Assembly: GCA_015499985.1 (NCBI GenBank)
Contig: JAAAUF010000431.1
Coordinates: 1-30,215, forward strand
Origin: Haplosporangium gracile
Taxonomy: Eukaryota; Mortierellomycota; Mortierellomycetes; Mortierellales; Mortierellaceae
Length of the DNA: 30,215 nucleotides
Reading direction: 5' to 3'
Shown: piece after piece, positions 9,649 through 21,837 of the stretch
Position numbering within the stretch: position 1 is the stretch's first letter
How the letters are laid out: each line of letters begins with the position of its first letter
Translations under genes and position numbers: made by a program
Notes under the pieces: model-generated
What the model saw: only the letters and a program-made list of their open reading frames with translations
Told to the model about the DNA's origin: nothing
Database searches by the model: none

Positions 9649-12204
9649 TTAGATCAAAGAGAGGATGATATCCCCACTCTGGTTCTTGCACATAATAAGT
9701 CCATTGCCATGGCCAATAACACCAATGACCTCACGGGTGTTAACAGACTCCTTGTCTTTCTTGCCCAGATCCGACGACGACTTGGTAGTACGGATCGACC
9801 TCGTCTCCGAGAAAGAACCGTGCATAGATCCGTCGCGAGAGTTGGTTCCCGAGGCGGGAACCGAGTGATGGTGCTGTTGATTGGGGTACTGGGAGCCGTT
9901 ATGGGGGTGATTGAGGTAACTCTGTTGGTGACGAGGGTCGTCCCGGTCCCAGATTGTGGAATTGGATTTCGTTGGTGTGCTGGGCGCTGTGCTGTTGCTC
10001 CCCTGGGAGGATGTCCGAGACGACATGGCGGTGGACTGGTGGTGGGTAGACGAACCAGAGGAGGAAATGGACGCGGCAGAGGTAATCAAGTTAGGCGTCG
10101 ACTGCTGCTGGTTATGAGTATGGTAACGGTCACTCAACGAGGGGAGACTGAGGGTAGCACCCTCCAGGATCTCAAACTCGGGCTCATCAATCACAATCTT
10201 GCCGTAATGTGTCCGGGCCTCGATTCTGCCCTGGTAGTTACCGGACATCTTGATCCGTGTAGGGCCTCCGAAATTAATAAAGTTGCCCAGAAGACGTTGT
10301 TCCTTGTTGGCCAACAAGATCTTGACATCCAAAGGCTGGCACTGCGTCTTGGCCTCAACCGTAAAAGGTCCAAAGAGATCGGTACCATCTACATCGACAT
10401 GGACGGGGTGATGTAAGGTCGCACAGATGACCTTGGGAGCGGGCTGTTGCTCATCCGTGTTGAGGAGATGGACGTTGGACGAGATCTTGCCCGATTTGGC
10501 GGTGGCAAACAACCGAGCAACAGAGTACTTGCCCGAGATACCGCCCGAGATCGTGTTCTTGATCGTCGCAATCTCGCCATAAAAACTCTCAATCGTCACA
10601 TCACCACGAGCATTCTGAATTGAGAAGTTCTTGATGAAAGTATGCGAAATGTTTCCGACTGACAGCTCGACATTGGCGCCCTGGATGGTAAAGGATTCGA
10701 GACTGTCGAGGTGACGAGGGATGGTGACAAAGACTTGAAAGGTGACGGAGCGTTCGAGTCTTTCTTCAAGGGGTGTGTGGATGGTGTAGGTGTATTGGTT
10801 GCCGTCCTGGACGGGCTCGAGGGCAGCGGCGTTCTTGAGGATCGATTCCTTGGCCTGGACACTTGTCCGGATCTGGATCACGTCTTCGTTGCCGCTTAGA
10901 ATCGTGATCTCGCCCTTTTTCAATTGAAAATGAAGGAAAAGAACGAAAAGAGAGTTAGTGAAAATGATTTAGTTTGTATGGCGCAAGAAGGGTGAAGAGG
11001 GTGTGGAGGATGGCTCTCATCATTTGAACGTAAAAAGAGAAAGAAAGAAACAGAGACTCAAAAAAAGATGTTCTTGGTGTTTGGTTGGTTGAATTGAGAT
11101 TGTGTGTGGTGACTGGGAAGGGAAAAAAAAAAAAAGAGGAATTTGGTAGCAAAAGAATGCCGTGTGTAGAGAAAGTTTGATGGGAAAACAGAACGAGAGA
11201 AGGGCTCACATCAAATGAACCACAAGAGAAGAGATACGATGACCAATTATTATGACCACCCAGCAGGTTGCACCTCAGTGGACCCCTGGCTGGAGATCCA
11301 CGCACAATCGTGCGTGGATGGCAAGAAAAAGAACAAAATTATCTTCTCGGTCGACTGTTGTTTGCCGCTGCTGCTGCTGCTGCTGTTGTTGTTGTTGTTG
11401 TTGTTATCATCAAATGCCATTTCACCATGAATGAAAAAAAGACAATAATGCAGCCACGCCGCTTCGTTACAAAAGGAACGATTGAAAAAGGAAACGAAAT
11501 TTTTATCGACAACCGACGGAAAGAGGACCAATCGATGCCAAGAGTGCTGCTGCATTGTCAGCACCTACTCAGCACATAGCTAACCAGGCCAACAATCAAC
11601 GGCAAAATATAATGTGATCGTAACACAAAAGGGTTCTTCCTCTCTCTTTTTGTCGACAATAGAGGGAAAATAAAAATAAAAAAAGAGCTTTCCCTGGATT
11701 CGATTGAGCAAACATATTATTGCTGGGGGTGAAATGGAGGGCAAAGAAAGAGGTGGGGACTAGGGATGCAACAGCAGCAGCTCTTTTTTACGCCCATCAT
11801 GTAATGAATGTAACGTAACCAAAAGAGGAGAGGGGGTATGTGCAAAAATATACAAGATAGCGAGAACGAGAGTAGGCTCAGCAAAAGGCTGGTAGTAGTT
11901 GATCACATCATTCACCAGAGCGGATGTGATCGGTTTTGGATAATAATGTCTGATGCTTGATGCGTGAATATTGCTGATTGATTTGAGAATGAGAGTGTAA
12001 GAGCGCCGTGTGGATGTATGCGTAAGGTTCCTGTGAAGTGGGCGATGGGCAGAAGGTGAAACGATGATCAGTTGGTGGCTTTATTGGTCTTACCTTGGCG
12101 AGACCGACAACGTTGATGGCAATGTTCGAGCAGAGCTCGGCACTGATCTGCACATCCTCGTTCTCGTAGTGTGCAGGGAGAAGAGGTTTGTTGAAAAATC
12201 CCAT
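9649..12204 (-). CDS. DUF4097/adhesin-like beta-rich cytosolic protein, uncharacterised
   Basis: Two exons join in phase 0: 12204-12094 (37 codons, MGFFNKPLLP...) and 10914-9649, giving 458 residues. The join reads ...NVVGLAK/GEITILSG..., which continues one beta-rich domain, so the long intron (1179 bases) is credible. Residues about 20-310 show repeated short hydrophobic beta-strands separated by Gly/Asn turns (for example SVGNISHTFIKNFSIQNARG, GDVTIESFYGEIATI), typical of DUF4097/adhesin-like beta-solenoid domains. Residues about 320-420 are a disordered Ser/Thr/Gln/His-rich linker. A short hydrophobic, ordered end follows (EVIGVIGHGNGLIMCKNQSG). No signal peptide or transmembrane helix is seen. 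The function is unknown; the domain call is by composition and pattern only. Confidence 0.75.
11296..11319. repeat. Perfect 10-bp inverted repeat in the intron of the beta-rich gene
   Basis: ATCCACGCAC (11296-11305) and GTGCGTGGAT (11310-11319) are exact reverse complements around the 4-base loop AATC. It could form a stable hairpin in RNA or be a dimeric protein-binding site. Confidence 0.8.
11368..11405 (+). repeat. (CTG)n(TTG)n trinucleotide microsatellite
   Basis: About six CTG units pass directly into about seven TTG units. On the minus (gene) strand this is CAA/CAG, inside the 1179-base intron of the beta-rich protein gene, so it is probably not translated. Confidence 0.9.
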
Positions 12205-15200
12205 TATTGGATGTGTATGTATGTGGTTAAAGGGGAAGTGAAAGAGGGAGGAGGAAGGTATGTGATCGAGCGGTGTGTAAGGGACGTGTGTGTGCCTGGA
12301 GAGAGTAGATGAGCGAGATATGCAAGGGAGAGGAGGAGGAAGGGATTCGTTGCTGAGTGAATGAGAGAAGTGAGTAGGCAAGCGAGTTGATGTTAATAAG
12401 CGGATAAAGGGGTGAGGAGATTATTAGGCGGATGGAATGCTGGTGGTGAAAGTGTGATTGTGCAAAAGAAAAAGGAACTCTCGTGGGAGAAAGAGAATAG
12501 AGAATGAAGATGAAAGTAAGGAGGGTATAAGGAGAGAATTATGAAAAGAAGTAGAGAAGAAGAGAAGAAGCAAGAAAGGAAGAGAAGAGAAGAGAAGAGA
12601 AAAAAGAAATAGAACAAGAGAAGAAGAAATAACAACTCCTTTTTTAGGGTTCTAAAGGTGCAATTTCACCCGCTCGCTGGTTCTCAATCTTCTCTCGCTT
12701 TCTGCCTCTTTTGTTTCTCCTCTTCCCTCCCTCTTTATCCCTTTCCCCCATTTATAACTTCATTGTTATTTTTTACTTCGCAATGAGGTTGTTGATTGAT
12801 GAGGAGGCACAATCATAAAAATAAGGTCCAAATAGCCCGACGCAGAACACAAAACTCTCTCCCTCGTTCTTCCTCTAAGTGTTACTGACAAGCCGCGGTT
12901 TTGCGACTATTAGTGAAACGATCAAATGAACAGTGTATGTAATTGCACCGTTACAAGAAAACAAACAAACAACAGAGGATCTGTTAGTTTGTTTACCTCA
13001 TCCATTCATCCTTCTCATCCCTTGTTTGGTAATTCCCCCTGAAGTTGCCATCGAACTCTTTTTTTTTGGCCCTCGATCAAATCAATTCATCTCTTGTTCT
13101 CCCCCACATCAACGTGTTGCTTCTTTATTCCCATCAACTCAAACTTGCTTATTTAGCGCCCTTCAGCTCTTCCCTCTTTCCCTCTCTCCCTTACTCTTCC
13201 CTTCTGGGTTTCTTTGCAAATTATGCAATAGGTAATAGATCTGAAATCAATCAAACGACAAAGACATAAGAGTGTAAAAAGGAAATAGAGGATAGCAAAA
13301 CGGCGTAAGGTGTGAGCGGAAAGTAGAGTAGAGTGAAAAAGGCCACGAGTTCAAAAAAGAACAAACAAAAAAATTCAAAAAAAAAAAAAAAAAAAGTCGA
13401 GGAAGACTACGCCTATCTAGGCCCTCCTCTCCTGTCCCTCCTTGCCCTTGGCTGAAGCGTAAAAATTTCGTACTGTGCCTGATCAGGAATCGATTCGATT
13501 GCTCTCCCTCCTCTCGTTGTTCTAGTGTCATTCCTCTTCAACTGAACTATACTGAGGGCAGCACGTTGGACGGATGGATGTGCTCTCAAGAAAGAAAAAT
13601 TGTGGACCAAACAACTGGTCATTCAAAAAGTCGGCCTTGGAAAAACCAAATATGGCTTCATTCACCGTTACCTCCATCGCTTTACATTACTCATCTTACT
13701 GTGAACAATAAAACAACAAAGAAAATGGGCTTCCATAGACTTATTCTTGTCAGCCACGCAGCAGGACAGCACCCAAAGTCTGGTCCTATCCTCCTGTCTG
13801 TGTCGACTCTCTTTTTTTTTGTAGTTTTTTTTTGGCGTTGGGGAAGGCAAATGAAAATTGAAAAAATGCGAATTTGAAATCTCACCTTTTTTCTCCTTGT
13901 TGTCGGGAATAAAATACGCCGCGCACGGTTGGTTTTTCCAATGAATATTTTTTTGCTTCTCCATCTTGTCCGCCGTTAGTGCAACCATGGCAATTTACTT
14001 TTAACCTGCCATAAATGTACTCGTTTCTCACTGTAGTGACTTTGTGGGACGGGGCCAACAAATGATGCATAGCAAACTGATAGCGGACCAGAATACTATC
14101 CGCACCCCTTGTCATTGCTGCATAGTACCTTGGCTGCCGTATAATTCACATTTTTGTTGCCAATCAATACTCATCCCTGCCACCCCATGCTTCAGGCAAA
14201 AAAAAATCAATGTCCTCATTCCTGTTGACCTTGCAGTTGCCCTCATTTTCATTTTGCCTCCCCCTCACAGGTATTGCAGTTGGCATTGAAAATAAGGCGA
14301 AAGGAGAAGAGGTATGAGAAAGAACATTCCTACATTCCTGCGCCATTGATCCGTTTAAATTGAACCGTGGGCGCGCGCTCCTCTTGCGCCTCTTCTTGCT
14401 CCCACTTCAATCTAGCCCCTTTGATTTGGTGTCGAATGAACTCTCGTCCACCTTCCCCTCTCCCCTCCCTCTTACACAATAAGCAATGAAGAAAACAATG
14501 ACGAGGTCAAGAAGAGAAGGAAGAGAGGAAAGGGATTCGACCTTTTGGCTCAGGGCTCTCAAAGCCCAATTTTTCCTTTTAACAAGCTGGGAAAATAAAA
14601 TAAAATAGCAATTGCACCACACAACGCGGACCTCATTCTCCCTTCAGTCCATCAAAGAAAAACGTCCAGGCACCGCATATTTTCTCAATAGAAACTCCCT
14701 TTGCTTCAACTGAACGTAATGTACCCCTCATTTAGCCATATCCCCCAATAAAATATCCGGTGCGCACTACCCACGTATCCTGCTTCATACTACAATGCGC
14801 GGCGTGTGATAAGAAATCGGAGAAGGTCTCCTTCGACTTTTCTATAGACGTCCCTTGTTTCATTCTCGTTTCCCTCCCCTTCAACGAGGCGATCAGGTCC
14901 CCTTGCTTTCCTTGTTTGTTGTAGCGACTGGCGTAACCTTTCATTTCTCAGGAACAAGAAAAGATGAACTGACCACAAAGCGACATAATAAACCATCATT
15001 TCATGGTCGGTTCCCCACCTTTCTAGCGCGCCGTTTTTTTTTCTTTTTCTTTTTCAAGTAGCTGGGATTGAAAAACAACATTGGGGCGGCGATTTTTTTC
15101 TAATTATTCCCATGACTACCGCCCAACCGTCCTACCAACGATTTTCCTGCCTTTGAAGTTTGTGGACACAAATAAAAATGTCGTCGAGCTCCGCCAGCAG

Positions 15201-15405
15201 GAGCAAAGCCTCCCTCGCCATCTGGGATGGGGCCTATGACACCATAACCTCTTCTACCTTTTCCATCATCTCTTTTGTCATCTCCCTTTACATCCGTTCT
15301 GCGCTTAAATACATATGCACTGTTTATCTTTTATTCACCTCCCTTCTCATGGCCGCTTGCAAATGTACCCATGACGGCAAATTAATATATTACGAATTAT
15401 GGTAC
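12205..15405. other. 3.2 kb gene-poor region between two minus-strand genes
   Basis: The part next to 12204 (to about 12640) is purine-rich on the plus strand, hence CT-rich on the gene strand, and fits the promoter and leader of the beta-rich gene. A run of about 20 A lies near 13378-13396. The 3' UTR of the Ase1-like gene should lie just left of 15405, with a minus-strand AATAAA (TTTATT at 15330-15335). Only short, unconvincing reading frames occur; I found no domain, tRNA or coherent set of exons. Confidence 0.5.
15330..15335 (-). terminator. Poly(A) signal of the Ase1-like gene
   Basis: AATAAA on the minus strand, about 70 bases past the stop codon at 15406-15408. Confidence 0.5.
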
Positions 15406-18400
15406 TTAATTGACAGAGGGACGAATGCGCCCGGCACTGGGTTGAGGACGCAAGGTGAGGGTCCGGGAACCGGCGAGGGACGGTTGATGTTGCAAGGGCG
15501 CCGGTGGGGTGGGAAGCGTCTTGAAGCTACTAGGGAGAGATAATCGCTCGAACCGTTGCGATTTCGTAGCAATTCCCATTGATCCCGCCGCTGCCGCCGC
15601 TGCAGTCTCGTACTTGGGAGAGGGCGTTCTTTGTGGCGACACCCCAGCAGCTGACACCAACGACGACGTCGACGAAGATGGTGACAACGTAGAAGTCATA
15701 GACGAAGTGAAAATCGAACCAAAGTAAGATGCAGCACCACTACCGCTACCAGCGGCAGGACCAGAAGCAGCAGTAGCAGCAGCAGCGATGGCGACATCAG
15801 TCATGGGAGAAGTCGAGGCCGAGGCCGATGCTGAGGCTGGTAAAGACTCTTGCGACAAAAATGAAGAGTGCGAAGATTTGGATCTCAGCGAATAGCTAGA
15901 GCTCACAGAGACAGTCGAGGCCGAAGAGGTCTCTCGCCGGTGAGAGGCAAAAGAGGAGGAAGAGGATGGCCCAATCGGGTTGTTTTCCTGCTCAGTATTA
16001 GCACTGCGACTACTACTAATGCCTCTTTCCTTGTCCTTGGACAGCAAGTCCAACGGTGACCCAGGACTAGTCGACCGAGCAACAGGCAGAGTTTTAGACC
16101 GCCGGCTCGCTTCCAAAGAACGAGTCGACGCCGTCAGAGATTGCCTTGATTGTTGGGGTGTTGTTGTTGTAGTCGCTGTCGTTCGAGACGATGGCGTAGA
16201 GGTGACCTGTGGCGCAGGGATAGGTGATATCGCGCGACCCATAATTTGAACCGTCTGACTACGTGTCGGGGCTGCTATGACTGGCGTAAACTTGGCAAAC
16301 ACAGTCTCGTTAACATGTCGATTCTCGATTTCCTTCTGAAACGTCTCGAGATAGGGAAGCCCCTCATACATAAAGCTTTGCTCGTGCTCTATATAATGAA
16401 ATGAGATTGTTACATATCGAGTTAACGCAGCTGTTCCTCCATGTCCTTAACTTGCATGTAACTATCCCTAGCATTTTTTCATTGGCTGATAGGTCACCTT
16501 GTTCAAATTTGATGATGGCATTGAGCAAGATGCTCTCGAGCTTCAGTAATGTTGGATACGCCCTTCGACGGAACTTTTCTTCCTCAACAAGTTGGAAGGA
16601 CGACTGAAAGAGCCGCTTAGGGTCACTCGCAGTTTGCTCAAATGCAATCATCCTCTATTCTCCCCGTAAGCCAACAACAAATAGCACAAGATGGTTAAAA
16701 TGTGTCCGTGGCACAGACTAACTGTTGTGCTCCATAAGCCATCGTGAAGCCTGTGAACATGATCCAAAATGGTACCTCGATGTGATTACTCCGAGTCATC
16801 ATAAGTTTGTAGACTGGTCCTGACTTGGAGTACCGAGTACGGCATCTCTCGATTTCAGCTTGTAACCACTCCATCTTTTCCATGTAGGTCACATCTATAT
16901 AGATCCAGACAACCATTTTGTATTAGTCAACAGTTCAAGCAACCGATAACATCCTCGATGACGAGCGTAACAACAACGTCGTGCCTTCGTGTTCAATTGC
17001 CTCCCGGAAGCGCTGTCGTTCAAGGTCACCAACAAAGCACTGGTCCCAGACCAATATTAATGCGGCCCAGCGTTCTCCTGAGTGATAGAGTTTCCGTGCT
17101 GCCAGTTCCAACTGTAATGATTTCAGTTCTCTCCCCAACTATCGATCAAAAACAACAAACGCAAGTTACAGTTAATCTTATGGTGTAACACGTAAGTAAA
17201 TCAACCAGCATCTGTCCTACTCTATAAGCATTCACAAAAACATTACCTCCGCAGCATACTTGACTGTCGCCTCGTTCCTGAATGTTACTCTCCTGGTGAC
17301 AGGAGTGTTGAGATCTTGGTATATTAAACCAAGGACATGCTCCATAGCCCTGATCCTTGATTGCCGGGTATAATAATTTCGATCCAAACTGATCAACTTT
17401 TCAGAGAGACTTGCAAGGCAGTCCTTGGAAAGACACAGTGGCGCCTCGATCCGTAGATATGAAAATTCCGAGGCCGCTCCTAGCACTTCTGCATGATCAA
17501 ACAGTCGACTGAGCGCATTGTCGTAGTCGTCTGTAGGCAGGTAGGCGCATTGGTCCCACCTCACTCGGAGCATGCCCACTGTGGACTGAAACCGTTGTAG
17601 TCTTCCCATCTACAATGCAAGGGGTGAACACGTTAGGAATGGCTGACATGAGGATCAGATCAACACTAACAAATAGGGGCCGGCTTTGAAACACCCCATG
17701 AAACGTAGATCCTTACCCACTCTTTTTCCAGAATACGATACGTCCTTTCCAACTAAAATGTATCATGCAAAAAGGGATGTGTGTAAATAGCTGTTAGGGG
17801 ATCCATCCGTTCATATTCGACTTCATACTTCATGCTATTGTCCGCTGCGAAACAAGGAGCTTTACCTGCAGTATCCTTGCCCTTGACATGGTTGGCATAT
17901 CCGACTATCCATTACCACAAAATAAAAGAGCGTGTGCCAGGGTTAGACGATGTTCGAATATGAAAATAGAAAAATAGACCCTCTCATGTAAACCAAAAAT
18001 GAGCATGGCAAGCTGATCGGATTACCTCCAAGTAGAGCTCTGGGGGTTCTCGAATGTTCTCCGCGATGGTGGTGATCATTGACACCCATCTTTCAATCCG
18101 CTCCTGTCGTCTCACAATATCCTAAGTGTTTGCATAGAGAGGGAGAGAGCCACGGTCAGCCAATATATTTTTGTGTTGCTAAAAGTGCCCTGTACAGCGG
18201 GCAGTGGTCAACGGTCAATGAATGATATATACCTGATAGAGGTCATCACAGGCGCGAAAGAGAGTTTGCCTTGTGGTGAGTGTGATAGGGGTGTAACAGG
18301 GCAAGATCATGAGCTGGGTGATGTTGGCAGGGTCCAACCCAAGTTGGTGGCAATGATCTTCCAGCATCACCTATGATAACAAAAAAAAACTATGTTAATT

Positions 18401-19039
18401 TTACTGCTAATGAAGGCATGTGTTTGTGTATGTGTATGAATATGGCAATGGTGGCAAAGATCAAAGTGGCAAAGCACATTGGGGTAAGGCAAGGCAGATG
18501 ATGCACACATACCATGAGATCCTCGATTTCTGCTGCGAGCAAGATATAGTCCTGCCTCGCCTCCAGTGCTATCCGATCCAGATGAACAAGGACTTGCTGC
18601 ACGTCATTTCCCACCCCAAGGAGTAGTTTAAAGAAAGAAGCAGTAAGGGTGTCATGTTAATACTACAGTAGCCATCGGAAAAAGTGGGTGTTGTAGTCAA
18701 GGACACAAAGTGAACTGCATGCCTCCATGGCGGAAGGTCTATGTCTTTTACCCAGATGGCGTCGTGGTCGGGGTCGGGCGTTGCTCCTTTGTTTGGTTCT
18801 GGCGAGAGACATTCGGTCCTTGAACCAGACTGGACCAAGGTCAGGACGCCAGAGGAAGATGCTGTTGCGATTGTGGTGGTGGTCATTGCAGAGGGTGATG
18901 GAGTGGTCATGAAAGTTGTTGGGGCAAGCAGACTAGGTTTTGTTGGAGTTGCTGTTGGTGTTGTTGGTGTGTTCTTGTCAGTGTATGAATGCGATTGCTG
19001 TTGTAAGGAGAGAGAGATAGGAATGTCGGTGTCGAGCAT
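15406..19039 (-). CDS. ASE1: Ase1/PRC1/MAP65 family microtubule-bundling protein
   Basis: Proposed exons (minus): 19039-18752, 18596-18513, 18370-18233, 18121-18026, 17904-17866, 17752-17717, 17609-17247, 17138-16944, 16874-16776, 16654-16498 and 16388-15406, about 825 residues. Family proteins cross-link antiparallel microtubules at the spindle midzone. Visible hallmarks include LERTYRILEKEW, then LSEKLISLDRNYYTRQSRIR, and VWDQCFVGDLERQRF (the LWD...eR..F pattern). Further on are LQAEIERCRTRYSKSGPVY, ASDPKRLFQSSFQLVEEEKF and HEQSFMYEGLPYLETFQKEI, which match the conserved PRC1/Ase1 core order. The C-terminal ~300 residues are a Ser/Ala-rich disordered tail with a CDK-type site (SPQR), consistent with cell-cycle control. 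Two parts are weak: the Ser/Thr-rich first exon and its start, and the junction near 16944/16874, where only a poor donor gives a phase match. The other junctions are canonical and in phase. Confidence 0.85.
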
Positions 19040-19626
19040 GCCGAGGTGGTGTTTGTATGAAAGGAGTCCGTTGGTGTTGATGGGGCAGAGTGGTGTAATA
19101 CAGGAGTTTGGCGACGGCGACGACGATAACAAACGCCAGGACGGAGCATCGTCCTTCGTTTTTTCTTATCCGGGGGTGCAAACGTGTCCTGAGTCTGCTG
19201 TAATGTGCTAATGCTAATACAATTATCGTTGTTGGTATGTTCCTGGCGTGTGCGTGTAAGTGTGCGTGAGTGTGAATTTGTATGCCTCCGTCTTCTGCAA
19301 GGGAATAACAAAAGGCACAACTTAAAGGGAAAAAGGAGAAAGGACAACAGGAGAAGAAAGGTAAAAAGGACGATCGAAGGGGTTAAAAAAAAAAAAACGT
19401 TGCTTGGCTGCTAAATAAGTAAATGGTCATGTGATTTTTGCTCTCCTTACTTTTTTCTCTCAAGGGTCCCCTTTCGTTGTTCGCCAAGGTCATCTCCGTT
19501 TCCTCCATCTCTTCTTTCCTTTCTCTCATTCGTACGTTACCAACTACCGCGTCCATCTCTCACACACTCGTGCGCCACCAAAACACACACTTACTAGCCT
19601 AGCCAACAAGTACACCTTCCCCTCAT
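19040..19626. promoter_or_regulatory. Divergent promoter region between the Ase1-like gene and Serinc
   Basis: 587 bases separate the two proposed start codons. The half next to Serinc (about 19440-19600) is CT-rich on the plus strand. A run of 12 A lies at about 19386-19397. On the minus strand an open frame continues upstream of 19039, so an earlier start or another 5' exon of the Ase1-like gene is possible. Confidence 0.4.
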
Positions 19627-21624
19627 ATGGGAGCAGTCTTGAGTTGTGTCGCCTTGCCCGCCCTTGGCAGTCTTGGCTCCATCCTCGCCTCATGTTTCTC
19701 CGCCGCAGCTTGCTCCCTCGCTTGTCGCTCATGCAACTGCAACAACTCCATCGCAACCCGCGTCGGATACGCCGTAAGTTCGTTCGATAAAAATCCTAGC
19801 AGGAAGGAGGGGTAGGATGTAGCTATTGCTTCGTGCTTCTTCAACTATCCACCCACACTAACCCCTTCTTACATTTTTCTCTTCATCAAAATAGTTGATT
19901 ATGCTTATCAATTCGTTGGTAGGCTATACCTCTTCCTCCTCAGCCCAACTTACTATTCTGCTTGACTTGTCTCTTTATAGAACCTTCTTACTAACTTTGA
20001 CACCCTCCTTGAATGTAGTTCGCATGGATCCTGCTTTCAGATTGGGCTTCGAAACATCTGGAGAGTATCACGCACGGATACCTCAAACTTAATTGCAAGG
20101 ACAACTCCTGTTATGGAGCCTTTGGGGTATGTGCACCTTGGTTTCATGCTTGCCTTCAAGGTATGAAAAGGACCCGGAAAACAAGAACAACAACTAAGAA
20201 CGTGCTTTGGCTCATTACAACTTGTAGGTTCAGCGTGTTGGATTCGCTTTGGCTCTCTTTCACTTTATTCTTGGCGCACTGTTGGTGGGCGTGCATGATT
20301 CGCGGTCAAAAAGGGCGGCAATTCAGAATGGGTAAGTGCAAACCCACGACCAAAGCGACAACGACGATAAGGGGTGGAAAAGGTGGACATGCATCTCACA
20401 CTTGCCCCACATTCTGATTTTTACTTGCGACACACCATCCTATTGGCCCATCTTATTTTTTTTTCGTGAGCCTATAGATGGTGGGGTCCTAAAGTACTAG
20501 TCTGGATGGCACTGGTGGTGGCCGCGTTCTTTATTCCTACAGGGTTCTTTGTGGTCTACGGCAACTATGTGGCACTGATTGGCGCAGGAATTTTTATTCT
20601 CTTTGGACTCATCCTCCTCGTCGACTTTGCCCACACCTGGAGCGAGACCTGCATGGACAAATGGGAGCAGAGCGACACCAACAAATGGCAGTTTATTCTT
20701 GTCGGATCAACGTTGATCATGTACTTGGGAGCCATTGTCTTGACTGGCGTTATGTACGGTTACTTTGCCAGTGACGGTTGCAACATGAACATCTTCTGGA
20801 TCACCTTTAATCTTGCTTTGGCAGTGGCTGTGACAGTGATTGGAATCCTGCCCGCTGTTCAGGAGGCGAACCCAAGATCTGGACTCGCACAGTCGTCGAT
20901 GGTGGTCATTTATTGTGCTTACCTGGTCCTCAGCGCGGTGGCGAATGAACCAGATGAGGGTACCAACTGCAACCCATTGAGCAAGGCCAGAGGTACAAGG
21001 ACAACTTCGGTCCTTATGGGAGCCATCTTTACATTCCTTGCTGTTGCCTACTCTACCTCCAGAGCTGCAACTCAGGGAGGAAAAGCTATGATCAACAGTG
21101 GCGACTATGCGCCTCTCAACTCAGACTCTGCAGTACCACTCGTCAACAACCAGCCTACTGGATCTTCTATGCGTCGCTCAGATGCCCTCCTGGCCGCTGT
21201 CGAGAGCGGGTAAGAACCTGATTCCTAATGTTGCTTATCTTTATCAGTTTCAACTGTTCTTGTCATACTGACTTAGTTTTCTATATGTTTACTACTTAGT
21301 GCACTTCCGGTGTCTGCGCTAGATGATGCTGATGATGACGATGACGAGGAGTACGACTCTAAGGACGATGAGAAGTTTGGATGTCAGTACAACTACACCT
21401 TTTTCCATCTCGTCTTCGCCCTTGCGGCGATGTACATCTCGATGGTCCTCACCAACTGGAACACCTTCCAGGAAGTGGACGGAAGGAGCGACAATCTCAT
21501 TCTGATTGGTCAGAGTTGGCCTGCTGTCTGGGTCAAGGTTGTCTCGTCTTGGATCTGCTATGGTCTCTACGCTTTCTCGCTCTTGGCCCCTGTTATCTTC
21601 CCTGACCGGTTCCTGGACTATTAG
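19627..21624 (+). CDS. TMS1: Serinc / TMS1 family multipass membrane protein
   Basis: Six exons fit in phase: 19627-19773, 19895-19918 (only 24 bases), 20019-20126, 20228-20331, 20478-21209 and 21300-21624, giving 479 residues. Family landmarks appear in order: a Cys-rich start (CSLACRSCNCNN), ATRVGYA, FAWILLSDW, CYGAFGVQRVGFALALFH, NGWWGPKVLVW, a series of hydrophobic helices, DFAHTWSE, GILPAVQEANPRSGL, and a C-terminal YNYTFFHLVFALAAMYISM followed by a last helix. About ten or eleven membrane segments are expected. An acidic loop (DDADDDDDEEYD) precedes the last two helices. Serincs sit in Golgi, plasma or vacuolar membranes and have been linked to serine incorporation into lipids or to scrambling; the exact role in fungi is unsettled. 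A poly(A) signal lies at 21666-21671. Confidence 0.96.
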
Positions 21625-21837
21625 AAGACAAGGGAATCGCTTTCGACCTTTTTTTTGCCTTTTGGAATAAAAAGTTAGCTCTTTTTCATATACGATACTG
21701 TTTCCACAAAAAAGTAGCTCTTCTGATGGTCGAAAACAATCTTATTTGCTTTGTTGTGTTGTTGCCATCAAAAGGGCTGGAGAGAGAGAAGAGTAAGAGA
21801 AAAAGAGAGAATAAAAAAAAGGCTAAAGGGAAATGGA

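Noticed and set aside
9709..10416. 235-codon plus-strand frame
   Set aside because: Antisense shadow of the large exon of the beta-rich protein; Arg/Gly-rich with no recognisable fold.
11250..11564. Minus-strand frame with poly-Asn and poly-Ser
   Set aside because: The runs come from the CTG/TTG microsatellite, and the frame lies inside an intron whose flanking exons join in phase without it.
14534..14556. Sequence resembling the start of U2 snRNA (CCTTTTGGCT)
   Set aside because: Only about ten bases match. The branch-point recognition segment and the rest of U2 do not follow.
15160..15543. 127-codon plus-strand frame
   Set aside because: Its second half lies over the last exon of the Ase1-like gene and its first half over that gene's 3' UTR. 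Composition is mixed and no domain is visible.
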